Below, piece by piece: positions 9,904-17,656 of a DNA stretch of 64,000 nucleotides. The notes beneath the pieces are model-generated. The model did no database searches and was not told where the DNA came from. It saw only the letters and a list, made by a program, of their open reading frames with translations. The translations under genes and the position numbers were made by a program. The first letter of the stretch is position 1; every line of letters begins with the position of its first letter. The DNA lies in assembly GCF_002209555.1 (NCBI RefSeq), contig NZ_NJIF01000004.1, positions 1 to 64,000 on the forward strand, written 5' to 3'. The DNA comes from Achromobacter insolitus. GTDB taxonomy: Bacteria > Pseudomonadota > Gammaproteobacteria > Burkholderiales > Burkholderiaceae_B.

Positions 9904-10014
9904 TCCCGCTGGGGCCAGACCGGTTGCTGGTGGTGCGATGGCGCCATGAACGACCGAAAGGGCAGCTTTCGTGTGGTATTGGCGCTGCCTTGACGCATTA
10001 ACCCCACCGACCGT

Positions 10015-10030
10015 CCCGGCGCAAGCCGGG
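10015..10030 (+). repeat. GCAA-tetraloop hairpin before the first permease gene
   Basis: CCCGGC-GCAA-GCCGGG is a perfect 6-bp stem closed by a GNRA tetraloop, ending 10 bp before the permease ATG at 10041. It lies in the ribosome-binding region, so it may modulate translation of the permease. No function is proven. Confidence 0.45.
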
Positions 10031-10040
10031 GCGGCGACTT

Positions 10041-10964
10041 ATGACCGGATTTCTCATCAAACGCGTGTTGCAGGCCGTCTTCGTGATCGTCGCCGTGACG
10101 CTGCTCGTCTCCTATGCCGTGCGCCTGACCGGCGACCCTGCGCTGATGCTCAGCCAGGGATCGGGCAGCGTCACCGAGCAGGACCTGGCCAATATCCGCC
10201 AGGCGCTGGGGCTGAACCGTCCCTTCTACGAGCAGTACCTCTCTTATATGCAGGGGCTGCTGCATGGCGATTTCGGCCGCAGCTTCATGGGCGGCACATC
10301 CGTCGCCAAGCTGATCGGCGACGCCCTGCCCGCCACGCTGATGCTGGCGTTTACCTCGCTGTTGGCGTCCATCCTGATCTCGCTGCCGCTGGGCATCCAG
10401 GCTGCCATCAAGCGGGGCAAGGCCACCGACCAGGCCATCCGCATCCTGTCGCTGGTGGGGCTGTCTTTCCCCAATTTCTGGCTGGCCTTGATGCTGGTGC
10501 TGCTGCTGTCCATTACCTTCCCGCTGTTGCCGCCGTCTGGCTGGAGCGGGCCGGCCAGCCTCGTGCTGCCGTCGCTGACGATGGCCATCATCCTCAGCGC
10601 CACCAATATCCGCCTGGTGCGCACCACCATGCTGGAGACGCTGTCCGCGCAGTACATCATGGTGGCGCGCAGCAAGGGCCTGAAGGAGCGGGTGGTGCTG
10701 TACAAACATGCGCTGCGCAACTGCGCGATTCCGCTCATCACTTACCTGGGTCTGCAATTCGGCGGCCTGATCGGCGGCATCGTCGTTATTGAAATGGTCT
10801 TCAACTGGCCCGGCCTGGGCACGCTGGCATTCGATGCCATCTCCGGCCGCGACTACCCGGTCCTGCAAGGCACGGTTACCGTGCTGGCCGCCGTCATCGT
10901 CCTGGTCAACCTGATCGTCGACATCGCCTACGGCATCGTCGACCCCCGCATCCGCACGCGCTGA
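10041..10964 (+). CDS. Peptide-type ABC transporter permease, DppB/GsiC family
   Basis: This inner-membrane subunit of 307 residues forms half of the translocation channel. The N-terminus MTGFLIKRVLQAVFVIVAV is the typical first membrane helix of DppB-type permeases. About six membrane segments are visible. The coupling-loop (EAA-type) region is ARSKGLKERVVLYKHALRN near residues 210-228, and the C-terminal segment ends DIAYGIVDPRIRTR, a strong family signature. The ribosome site is weak and adjoins the small hairpin at 10015. The second permease starts 5 bp after the stop, so the two are co-translated. Confidence 0.95.
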   Translation: MTGFLIKRVLQAVFVIVAVTLLVSYAVRLTGDPALMLSQGSGSVTEQDLANIRQALGLNRPFYEQYLSYMQGLLHGDFGRSFMGGTSVAKLIGDALPATLMLAFTSLLASILISLPLGIQAAIKRGKATDQAIRILSLVGLSFPNFWLALMLVLLLSITFPLLPPSGWSGPASLVLPSLTMAIILSATNIRLVRTTMLETLSAQYIMVARSKGLKERVVLYKHALRNCAIPLITYLGLQFGGLIGGIVVIEMVFNWPGLGTLAFDAISGRDYPVLQGTVTVLAAVIVLVNLIVDIAYGIVDPRIRTR

Positions 10965-10969
10965 GCCTT

Positions 10970-11839
10970 ATGCAGACTACTACCCCCACCGCCGCCGCTC
11001 CCGCAGCGGCCAAACCCCGCAGCCGCTACCGCTCGCTGGAATTCGTGCTGGGCGCGCTGCTGACCGGAACCATGATCTTGCTGGTGCTGACCTCAGGCTG
11101 GCTGTTTCCGGACGGCGGCGAAGCCATGGATCTGGCCGCCCGCCTGACTGCGCCCTTTACGTCGGCTGCGCATCCTTTTGGCACCGACCCGCTGGGCCGC
11201 GACGTGCTGGCCCGGGTGATCGTCGGCGGCAAGATTTCGCTGACCGTGGGCTTCGCCTCCGTCGTCGGCGGCGCGCTACTGGGCATCATCATGGGCCTGA
11301 TTGCCGGCTACTACCGCGGCTTCTGGGACATGATCGTCATGCGCTTTGCCGACGTGCAGCTGGCGCTGCCGTTCATCCTGGTGGCCATTACGTTCATCGC
11401 CATCCTGGGCGGCGGACTGTTCAACGTCATTTTCTTCATGATCGTGTCGCAGTGGGTGCAGTATGCGCGCCTGGTGCGCGCCCAGGTGCTGGCGCTGCGC
11501 GAACGCGAGTTCGTGCTGGCCGCCCGCGCCTTCGGCGTGCGCGACCTCGCCATGATCCGCCACCACATTGTGCCCAACCTGCTGGGACCGCTGGTGATCC
11601 TGATGACCCTGAACGTCGCCAACAACATCCTTCTGGAAAGCAGCCTGACCTTCCTGGGCCTGGGCGTGGATCCCATGATCCCCAGCTGGGGAGGTATGCT
11701 TGCCGATGGCCGCACCTATATGCAGACGGCCTGGTGGGTCAGCGTCTTTCCGGGCCTGGCCATCATGCTGACGGTGCTGGGCCTGAACCTGCTGGGCGAC
11801 TGGCTGCGCGACCGCCTGGACCCGACCGGCAAATTGTGA
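10970..11839 (+). CDS. Peptide-type ABC transporter permease, DppC/GsiD family
   Basis: This second inner-membrane channel subunit of 289 residues partners with the DppB-type permease just upstream. It has a soluble A- and P-rich N-terminus followed by the first membrane helix near residues 24-44. The conserved periplasmic motif HPFGTDPLGRDVLARV near residues 63-78 is diagnostic of DppC-type subunits. The coupling region is AARAFGVRDLAMIRHHIVPN, and the family ending GDWLRDRLDPTGKL is intact. The ATG at 10970 follows the preceding stop by 5 bp. Downstream, the operon is interrupted by the tandem 82-bp repeats. Confidence 0.95.
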   Translation: MQTTTPTAAAPAAAKPRSRYRSLEFVLGALLTGTMILLVLTSGWLFPDGGEAMDLAARLTAPFTSAAHPFGTDPLGRDVLARVIVGGKISLTVGFASVVGGALLGIIMGLIAGYYRGFWDMIVMRFADVQLALPFILVAITFIAILGGGLFNVIFFMIVSQWVQYARLVRAQVLALREREFVLAARAFGVRDLAMIRHHIVPNLLGPLVILMTLNVANNILLESSLTFLGLGVDPMIPSWGGMLADGRTYMQTAWWVSVFPGLAIMLTVLGLNLLGDWLRDRLDPTGKL

Positions 11840-11848
11840 ACCCGCGGT

Positions 11849-12094
11849 GTGAGCCCCCACGCGGCGCTCGTTGCACTCGCTTGCTGCCCCCCAAGGGGGC
11901 GGCCCCGCCTTGAGGCGGCTCGGCGGCGGTGTGAGCCCCCGCGCGGCGCTCGTTGCACTCGCTTGCTGCCCCCCAAGGGGCGGCCCCCGCCTTGAGGCGG
12001 CTCGGCGGCGGTGTGAGCCCCCACGCGGCGCTCGTTGCACTCGCTTGCTGCCCCCCAAGGGGGCGGCCCCGCCTTGAGGCGGCTCGGCGGCGAG
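11849..12094. repeat. Three tandem copies of an 82-bp repeat
   Basis: Units begin GTGAGCCCCC at 11849, 11931 and 12013, a constant 82-bp period. Each contains GCTCGTTGCACTCGCTTGCTG, a run pairing CCCCCC with GGGG, and the inverted repeat GCCCCGCCTTGAGGCGGC. Copies differ only at a few bases. A further partial GAGGCGGCT follows the third unit. Chance reading frames cross the array, but they repeat with the DNA and have no start signals, so I do not call genes here. The array fills most of the 329-bp gap between the last permease gene and the M14 peptidase gene. Confidence 0.93.
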
Positions 12095-12168
12095 GCGGCT
12101 ATTCTTGTGCATGGCGTGCGCTGCGCGCCGGCCCGGTTGCCCCACCGGAATTTTGAGGACTGTTGAAG

Positions 12169-13908
12169 ATGTCTTTGCTGGAAAAAACATTCGACCGCAC
12201 GCTGGACGCCTGGACGCACGCCTACATGGCGCCGGCCTGGCGCGGCGCCGTCGTGGAGGGCTGGCTGTTCGAAGGTGTCGACGCGCGGCGCGCGGCGCAG
12301 GAACGCCTTGCACAGGCCGGCGTGACCGCGCGTTTTCGCAGCGCCTACAAGCCGCTGCTGCATTTCTTCCTGGAAGAAGTGGACCGCGAAGGGCTGAGGT
12401 CCGTCGCCGTCCGCTACCCGCTGCATGAGCACGCGCAGGCCAAGCGTTTCACGCTCGAAGCCTACCCGCTGATCGCGCTGCTGGACGGCGTAGACGTCAC
12501 CTTGCTGCCCGGCGCAAGCGACCTGCACTACGACGTCAGCCTGAGCTACGCCGACGGACGCAAGATCGACACCCGCGTCTACGCCCCCAACCAGATCGGA
12601 TACGCGCAGGACGGCACACCCGAACTCTCTCCCACCGGCTGGCTGCGCGTGCGCGACGCCGAGGGCACGTTGCAGACCGATGCCGCCCAGGCCACGGAGT
12701 ACCAGCTGGCGTTCCGCGCCATCGTCGATACGGTGCGCAACCATGCCTGGGGCGCGCACGAACCCTACTTCGAACGCCTGGAAATCCGCGTGGACCTGCC
12801 GGGCATCGATTTCGCCCTGCCCGTGGACGAGGAAATCGTCAGCACCTTCGAAGCGCTGCACGAAGACATCTATTTCTCGTTGCTGGAACATTTCCAGCAG
12901 CACTCCGGCCGTCCGTCAGGCGACCGCGGCCTGCAGCCCGGCCAGATCATTCCCGACATCCGCCGCCACGATGGCGCGGCGCGCGTGCAAATCTCGCTGG
13001 AGCCCTTCGCGGCGCTGGCGCCGCTCGCTCCCTCCGCTCTCGGCACGCCGCTGGCCCAGGTCCGCGAACCGCTGTCGGCCGGACAGATCGCCGGCTGCAT
13101 GGCGGCGTTCGGCGGCGACGCCTTCCAGGCGGTATCGCGCCAGGGCCGCCCGGTACTGGGCACCTACCTGCGCGGTCCCGGCCCGGCGGTATTCATCTCG
13201 GGCGCCCAACACGCCAACGAAACCTCAGGCATCGTCGGCGCCCTGCGCGCGGCGCAGACGCTGGCGGCCCGCGGCGATGCGCACTTCGCCCTGATCGCCG
13301 CCGAGAACCCGGACGGCTATGCGCTTTTCAACCGTCTGCGCGAACACCATCCGCGCCACATGCTGCACGCCTCGCGCTACAGCGCGCTGGGCGACGACAT
13401 CGCCTACCGCGAACGCGCCCCGTTCTTTGAACGCGATGGCCGCCACCAGGCGCATGCCATCAGCGGCGCGCAGCTGCACATCAACCTGCATGGCTACCCC
13501 GCCCACGAATGGACCCGGCCGCTTTCCGGCTACCTGCCGCGCCATTTCGAACTGTGGACCATACCCAAAGGCTTCTTCCTGGTGCTGCGCCATCATCCGG
13601 GCTGGGGCGAACGCGCCCGCCGGCTGATCGAAGGCGTAACCGCGAGGTTGGCCCGCGCCGTCCCCGGCCTGGTCGAATTCAATGCCCGGCAGCTTGAACT
13701 ATTCCACGCCCATGCGCTCGAAACCGGATTCGACGTACTGAACGGCATCCCGGTGCAGGTCAGCGAAAGCGAACGCGAAGATCTGCCCCTGGCGCTTATT
13801 TCGGAGTTTCCGGATGAAACCGTCTACGGCGACCGCTTCGTTTTCGCGCATACTGTGCAGATGGAAACCGTCCTGGCGGCGACCGAGCTCTACCGCGCAG
13901 GCCTCTAG
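12169..13908 (+). CDS. M14-family zinc carboxypeptidase-like protein
   Basis: This predicted zinc peptidase of 579 residues probably trims peptides brought in by the upstream ABC importer. GAGGA sits 9 bp before the ATG at 12169 (MSLLEKTFDR), which decides that start over a TTG two codons earlier. The M14 zinc motif HxxE is seen as GAQHANETSG, with H348 and E351. A later histidine in INLHGYPAHEW is a candidate third metal ligand. The first 300 residues are not an obvious peptidase and have no signal peptide, so the enzyme should be cytoplasmic. The long N-terminal region and separate C-terminal domain make it much larger than classical carboxypeptidases, so substrate specificity is open. Confidence 0.85.
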   Translation: MSLLEKTFDRTLDAWTHAYMAPAWRGAVVEGWLFEGVDARRAAQERLAQAGVTARFRSAYKPLLHFFLEEVDREGLRSVAVRYPLHEHAQAKRFTLEAYPLIALLDGVDVTLLPGASDLHYDVSLSYADGRKIDTRVYAPNQIGYAQDGTPELSPTGWLRVRDAEGTLQTDAAQATEYQLAFRAIVDTVRNHAWGAHEPYFERLEIRVDLPGIDFALPVDEEIVSTFEALHEDIYFSLLEHFQQHSGRPSGDRGLQPGQIIPDIRRHDGAARVQISLEPFAALAPLAPSALGTPLAQVREPLSAGQIAGCMAAFGGDAFQAVSRQGRPVLGTYLRGPGPAVFISGAQHANETSGIVGALRAAQTLAARGDAHFALIAAENPDGYALFNRLREHHPRHMLHASRYSALGDDIAYRERAPFFERDGRHQAHAISGAQLHINLHGYPAHEWTRPLSGYLPRHFELWTIPKGFFLVLRHHPGWGERARRLIEGVTARLARAVPGLVEFNARQLELFHAHALETGFDVLNGIPVQVSESEREDLPLALISEFPDETVYGDRFVFAHTVQMETVLAATELYRAGL

Positions 13909-13971
13909 CGGCAAGAAGCCCGGCGCAGCCAAGGACCGCGCCGGCATCCGACCTGTAAAACCATTAGAAAA

Positions 13972-14409
13972 ATGAATATCCGAGAACGCAACCACGGCGA
14001 CGATCTGGCCCTGGTGGACATCTGGCTCCGTTCGGTACGCGCCACGCACACATTCCTGACGGAAAAGGAAATCCAGGCCATGTACCCGCAGGTGCTCAAC
14101 ACCTACCTGCCTTCCGTGCGGGTCTGGGTCTGTGAGGACGACGCCGGCGAAGTCGCCGGCTTCATGGGCCTGAACGGCAACAAGGTCGAAATGCTGTTCG
14201 TGGACGCAAACAAACGCGGCAAGGGCGCGGGCCGGCGCCTGTTGAACTTCGCGCGTTCGCTGCACGGCACCCTGCTGGTGGACGTCAATGAACAGAATCC
14301 CCAGGCCCACGGCTTCTACAAGCACTACGGATTCGAGGACGTGGGCCGCTCGGCGCACGACGATGCGGGCCGGCCCTTTCCCATCATTCACATGAAACTG
14401 GCGGGTTGA
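13972..14409 (+). CDS. GNAT acetyltransferase, YjaB-like
   Basis: This predicted acetyl-CoA-dependent N-acetyltransferase has 145 residues. The opening MNIRERNHGDDLALVDIWLRS, the acetyl-CoA loop VDANKRGKGAGRRLL near residues 77-91, and the ending VNEQNPQAHGFYKHYGFEDVG match the E. coli YjaB pattern closely. It lies 63 bp after the M14 peptidase on the same strand and may be the last gene of the peptide operon. The target amine is unknown. A weak GGCGGG/CCCGCC hairpin at 14400-14421 overlaps the stop and could end transcription. Confidence 0.88.
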   Translation: MNIRERNHGDDLALVDIWLRSVRATHTFLTEKEIQAMYPQVLNTYLPSVRVWVCEDDAGEVAGFMGLNGNKVEMLFVDANKRGKGAGRRLLNFARSLHGTLLVDVNEQNPQAHGFYKHYGFEDVGRSAHDDAGRPFPIIHMKLAG

Positions 14410-14421
14410 CGCCCTCCCGCC

Positions 14422-14607
14422 TTAGCCTTTGGACGGCTCCGGATGCCTGGCTCGCCAGGCTTTCAGCGCTTCGCGGTAGTCGTCCATGGCCTCGTTGTAG
14501 GTGTCATAGACGCAAGGAATACAGCCGCTGTTGCAACATTCTTCGGGCGCGGGCGCTTCGGGGGGAACGGGCGGCGGGTCGTCGTCGGGGATCTGCTTGG
14601 TGCTCAT
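14422..14607 (-). CDS. Oxidoreductase-like domain small protein
   Basis: This 61-residue cytoplasmic protein has the oxidoreductase-like N-terminal domain signature: a proline-rich lead (DDDPPPVPPEAPAPEE) followed by CCNSGCIPCVYDTYNEAMDDY. The cysteines are at positions 24, 25, 29 and 32. Such proteins are widespread in Burkholderiales and mitochondria, and their function is not established. The cysteine pattern could bind metal or be redox active. It is convergent with the YjaB-like gene and precedes nothing on its own strand, so it ends the minus-strand cluster that begins near 19.4 kb. Confidence 0.85.
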   Translation of the reverse strand: MSTKQIPDDDPPPVPPEAPAPEECCNSGCIPCVYDTYNEAMDDYREALKAWRARHPEPSKG

Positions 14608-14616
14608 ACCCGAATC

Positions 14617-15189
14617 TTAGCGCCGATGCGCCGAGCCAGCCGCCGTATCCGCATGCGTTCCTGGCCATTCGGCGCGGGTGATTTCGTAGCGCCGTTTCTC
14701 GGCGCCGCCTTCACCCGTCCTGCCGATCTGGCGCATGCCGCACTTTTCCAGCACCCGACACGACGCGGCGTTCTGTTCCAGGGCCACGGCAGCGAGCGCG
14801 TCCACGGACAGGCGTGTAAAACCCATCGCCAGCAACGCCCGGGAAATTTCGGTGGCATATCCCATGCCCCAGCTCCCGGGCAGGAAGGCGTAAGCCACCT
14901 CGATTTCGTCACGCCCCCTGGCCTGGGTGCGTTTCAGGCCGGCGCGTCCCGCCAGCAGGCCGCTAGCGCGCTCGGTCAGCACATACATGCCGAAGCCTTG
15001 TTCGGCCCAGTGTTCGATGTTCTGCAATAGATAACGGCGGCTGGCCGATGTGTTCCGTGTGCCGCCCATGGTGGCCATGAGCCGTTCGTCCGCATGCATG
15101 GCGGCGATGAACGAAAAATGGGTCTCGTCCATGCGCCGCGCCTGCAGTCGGGCGGTCTGAAAAGCATCGGGGAGTCGCACGGCGGGCAT
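14617..15189 (-). CDS. GNAT acetyltransferase, RimJ/RimL-like
   Basis: This predicted N-acetyltransferase of 190 residues belongs to the GNAT_3 (RimJ/RimL) group. The frame extends to 15264, but the ATG at 15189 (MPAVRLPDAFQTARLQAR) begins the conserved first strand TARLQAR, so I use it. Further hallmarks are AEQGFGMYVLTER, EIEVAYAFLPGSWGMGYATE (the acetyl-CoA loop) and ALEQNAASCRVLEKCGM. The stop is 9 bp from the start of the small cysteine protein, suggesting co-transcription. Substrate unknown. Confidence 0.88.
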   Translation of the reverse strand: MPAVRLPDAFQTARLQARRMDETHFSFIAAMHADERLMATMGGTRNTSASRRYLLQNIEHWAEQGFGMYVLTERASGLLAGRAGLKRTQARGRDEIEVAYAFLPGSWGMGYATEISRALLAMGFTRLSVDALAAVALEQNAASCRVLEKCGMRQIGRTGEGGAEKRRYEITRAEWPGTHADTAAGSAHRR

Positions 15190-15304
15190 GGCTGGGATAG
15201 CAGAAGAAGCAGATGTCAGGGCCGGACATGATACTGGCGGCCCGCGTGCCGGGCCATCGTCCAATGGACGAAGCCCCTCGGCCGAGCCCCGCCAGGCGCC
15301 GGCT

Positions 15305-15907
15305 TCAGCCGCGGCGCAGACCCAGGAAGCTCCAGCTTACGTCGGCACGGTCCAGCATGTCCTCGCGCTCGCTGAGATGATGCGAAGACAGCCCGTGGTC
15401 CGCCGCCAGCGCGATCGTTTCCTGCGCCGGCACGTCGAACATGCGGCGCCCGGGCGGCACCGGGCCATGCCGCAGCGACATCAGGATCTGGCCTTGCGGC
15501 GCCAACAGCGCTGCCAGGGCCTGCATGCCCTGGCGACGCTCGTCGGCATCCAGATGCATCCATACGGCCGTCAGCATGATCACGTCGAACGCCCGGCCCT
15601 GCCGGCGCAGGAGCGCCAGATCCGGCAAGGCATCATCGACCCACTCCAGGTTGGGCAACGCGTGGCGGCGCTGGCCCTCCTGGCGCAATTCCGGCGTCGG
15701 TTCAACTGCTACGACCGCGTGTCCCATCCGCGCCAGCGCGGCGGCGTCGCGCCCGGATCCCGCGCCTATGTCGGCAATGCGCGAGGGTGCCGCGGGAATC
15801 AGGTGCGCCACATCACGATGCACATCCGCGAACGCGATGCTCTCGTACTGGTCGGCCAGGGCCGCGGCGTTTTCGCCGTAGCCCTGCGTGCCCGATACCG
15901 GCGTCAC
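15305..15907 (-). CDS. Class I SAM-dependent methyltransferase
   Basis: This predicted methyltransferase of 200 residues has the SAM-binding motif I IADIGAGSGRDAAALAR, followed by the acidic motif VVAVEP. A GTG at 15907 overlaps the stop of the lytic transglycosylase gene in a GTGA arrangement, typical of translational coupling. I choose it over an in-frame ATG at 15949 that adds fourteen residues with no family match. Methyl acceptor unknown. Coupling to a cell-wall enzyme may be only genomic convenience. Confidence 0.85.
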   Translation of the reverse strand: MTPVSGTQGYGENAAALADQYESIAFADVHRDVAHLIPAAPSRIADIGAGSGRDAAALARMGHAVVAVEPTPELRQEGQRRHALPNLEWVDDALPDLALLRRQGRAFDVIMLTAVWMHLDADERRQGMQALAALLAPQGQILMSLRHGPVPPGRRMFDVPAQETIALAADHGLSSHHLSEREDMLDRADVSWSFLGLRRG

Positions 15908-17526
15908 CCCTGGCCCTCCGGGCGCGCGCGATACGCGGCGGGCGGCCAAGTGGCCTTGATGGCGTCGTAGATGCGTTTACCCACGCGGCCGTCCTCGGGC
16001 AGATTGCGCTTGACCTGTTCTTCGCGCACGGCATCGCGGGTCTTGCTGCCCGGAATGCCGTCGGCCACGCCCACGTCATGACCCAGGCCGTAGAGCATTT
16101 CCTGCAGTTCCTTGATCTGCGCGCGCGACAGGCCCGGATCATCCGTGGGCCAGGCAGCGACGAGGTCCGGGCCACCCTGCAGACGGTTGAGCAGCATCGA
16201 GACCGCCAGGCCATAGCGGCGGGATTGGTTGTAATGCAGGATGGCGTCGAAATTGACGGTCGCCAGGAACACGGGGCCGGCCGAGCCCGTGGGCGCAAAC
16301 AGATAGGCTTGTTCGTCATTGCCCGACGGCAGCTTCAGGGCCGAACCGTTGCCCTGCTTCACGCCGGCCTGGGCCCATTGCGCGATCGTGCGGCGGTCCT
16401 GCGAGCCCACGTACTCCGCGTCAGGCGAAGCCGGGATCGCGGCGGCCAGTTCCGCCGGCACGCGCACTTCGATCACTGCGGGCAGGCTATGCGTCCACTT
16501 GGCGCGGCGTTTGCGCAGGTGGTTTGCAGTGGAAGCCAGCGCGTCGGGCAAGGAGTTGTACAGATCGATCTTGCCGTTGCCGTCGCCATCGGCGGCCAAT
16601 TCATAGAACGAGGTCGGGATGAACTGCGTCATGCCGAAGGCGCCGCTCCAGGAGCCGACGAAGTTGTCCGCGGGCACCGTCCCGTCGCGCAGCAGGCGCA
16701 CCGAGGCGTAGGCGTTCTTTTCCCACAGCGGCTTGTTCTCGGTGCAGGCCCGCGTCAGCCACGCGTCCAGCACATTGGTCTTGCCGACCTGGCGGCCGTA
16801 GTTGGTTTCGATGCCGAAGATGGCTACCAGCGTGGCCGGGTCCACCTGGTACTGCTGGCTGATGGTCGACAGCTGCGGACCGTACTTGGCCAGCACGGCG
16901 AGGCCGTCGCGCACACGCTCTTCGTCCACGGTCTTGGCGATGTAGTCCCACCAGGCTTCGCGCCCCTCGGGCTGGCCCTTGGCGGACGCAACGGTGGTGG
17001 GCAGCAGTTTGGCGTTGGCGGTGTACTTGTCCCAGTCGGCCACGGTCAGGCCGTTGGCCGTGGCGCCCTTGCGCAGCTTGGCGATGCAGGCCTTGGTGTC
17101 CAGTTCGGTCGGAATGATGACCGTGGGAGCTACTGTGGCGGTGGCGGCCGGAGCGGCTGCCGCGGCGGGAGCCGCCGTTGCGGCAGGAGCGGCAGTCGCC
17201 GCCGGCGCCGCGGCCGGAGCCGGCAAGGTTGCGGGAGCAGGCGCCGAGGCCGGTGCAGGCAAGGTTGCCGGCGCCGGCGCCGCGGAACTGGGAGGCAACG
17301 CCTGGCCGGCCCGGCCCTCGACCGGCGCCGCCGGCGTATCGTCGAAGCTGCGCTTGGGCGTCAGGGCCGGCAACGTCTGCACTGGCACCGAGGGCTGGGC
17401 GCGCGATCCGGTGGCCGACGCGGGCCCTTGCGCATGAGCGGCCCCGGCTGCGGCGGCACTAAAGGCTGCGCCCAGCAGCAAGCGGGAGAAAGTGTCGATT
17501 CGAAGGCGTACGGAACGCTGACGCAT
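15904..17526 (-). CDS. MltB-like lytic murein transglycosylase with peptidoglycan-binding domain
   Basis: This exported enzyme of 540 residues cleaves glycan strands of peptidoglycan. It begins with a signal peptide (MRQRSVRLRIDTFSRLLLG, cleavage after AHA). A low-complexity linker of alanine and proline follows, about residues 50-135. The SLT_2 catalytic domain comes next, with the catalytic glutamate in AIFGIETNYGRQ and supporting motifs GSWSGAFGMTQFIP and LPDALASTANHL. The C-terminus is a peptidoglycan-binding domain type 1 (ELQEMLYGLGHDVGVADG, GSKTRDAVRE). No lipobox is present, so it is periplasmic rather than a lipoprotein like E. coli MltB. The long Ala/Pro linker is unusual in length. 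Confidence 0.93.
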   Translation of the reverse strand: MRQRSVRLRIDTFSRLLLGAAFSAAAAGAAHAQGPASATGSRAQPSVPVQTLPALTPKRSFDDTPAAPVEGRAGQALPPSSAAPAPATLPAPASAPAPATLPAPAAAPAATAAPAATAAPAAAAAPAATATVAPTVIIPTELDTKACIAKLRKGATANGLTVADWDKYTANAKLLPTTVASAKGQPEGREAWWDYIAKTVDEERVRDGLAVLAKYGPQLSTISQQYQVDPATLVAIFGIETNYGRQVGKTNVLDAWLTRACTENKPLWEKNAYASVRLLRDGTVPADNFVGSWSGAFGMTQFIPTSFYELAADGDGNGKIDLYNSLPDALASTANHLRKRRAKWTHSLPAVIEVRVPAELAAAIPASPDAEYVGSQDRRTIAQWAQAGVKQGNGSALKLPSGNDEQAYLFAPTGSAGPVFLATVNFDAILHYNQSRRYGLAVSMLLNRLQGGPDLVAAWPTDDPGLSRAQIKELQEMLYGLGHDVGVADGIPGSKTRDAVREEQVKRNLPEDGRVGKRIYDAIKATWPPAAYRARPEGQG

Positions 17527-17656
17527 GGCAATCCTGAAAAATCGAAGTCAGCCCGGATCGTACCGCGACCAGCGGTCAAAATCGAACGCGCCCCCGGCAG
17601 CTCCGCCAGCCTGACCCGCCAAGAGCCGGGCGGCTGAAAGCCGCGCCGCAACGGCA

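Noticed and set aside
8300..10868. Minus-strand frames of 445 and 417 residues opposite the binding protein and permease
   Set aside because: Antisense shadows with His/Gln/Arg-rich composition typical of reversed high-GC genes.
11452..12903. Frames crossing the 82-bp repeat array on both strands
   Set aside because: Their sequence repeats with the DNA period; they lack ribosome sites and overlap real genes.
14400..14421. GGCGGG/CCCGCC hairpin as a bidirectional terminator
   Set aside because: Only a 6-bp stem with a 10-base loop and no T-run; too weak to list as a feature.
15787..17637. 616-residue plus-strand frame opposite the lytic transglycosylase
   Set aside because: Antisense shadow; the minus strand has the complete SLT and peptidoglycan-binding motifs.
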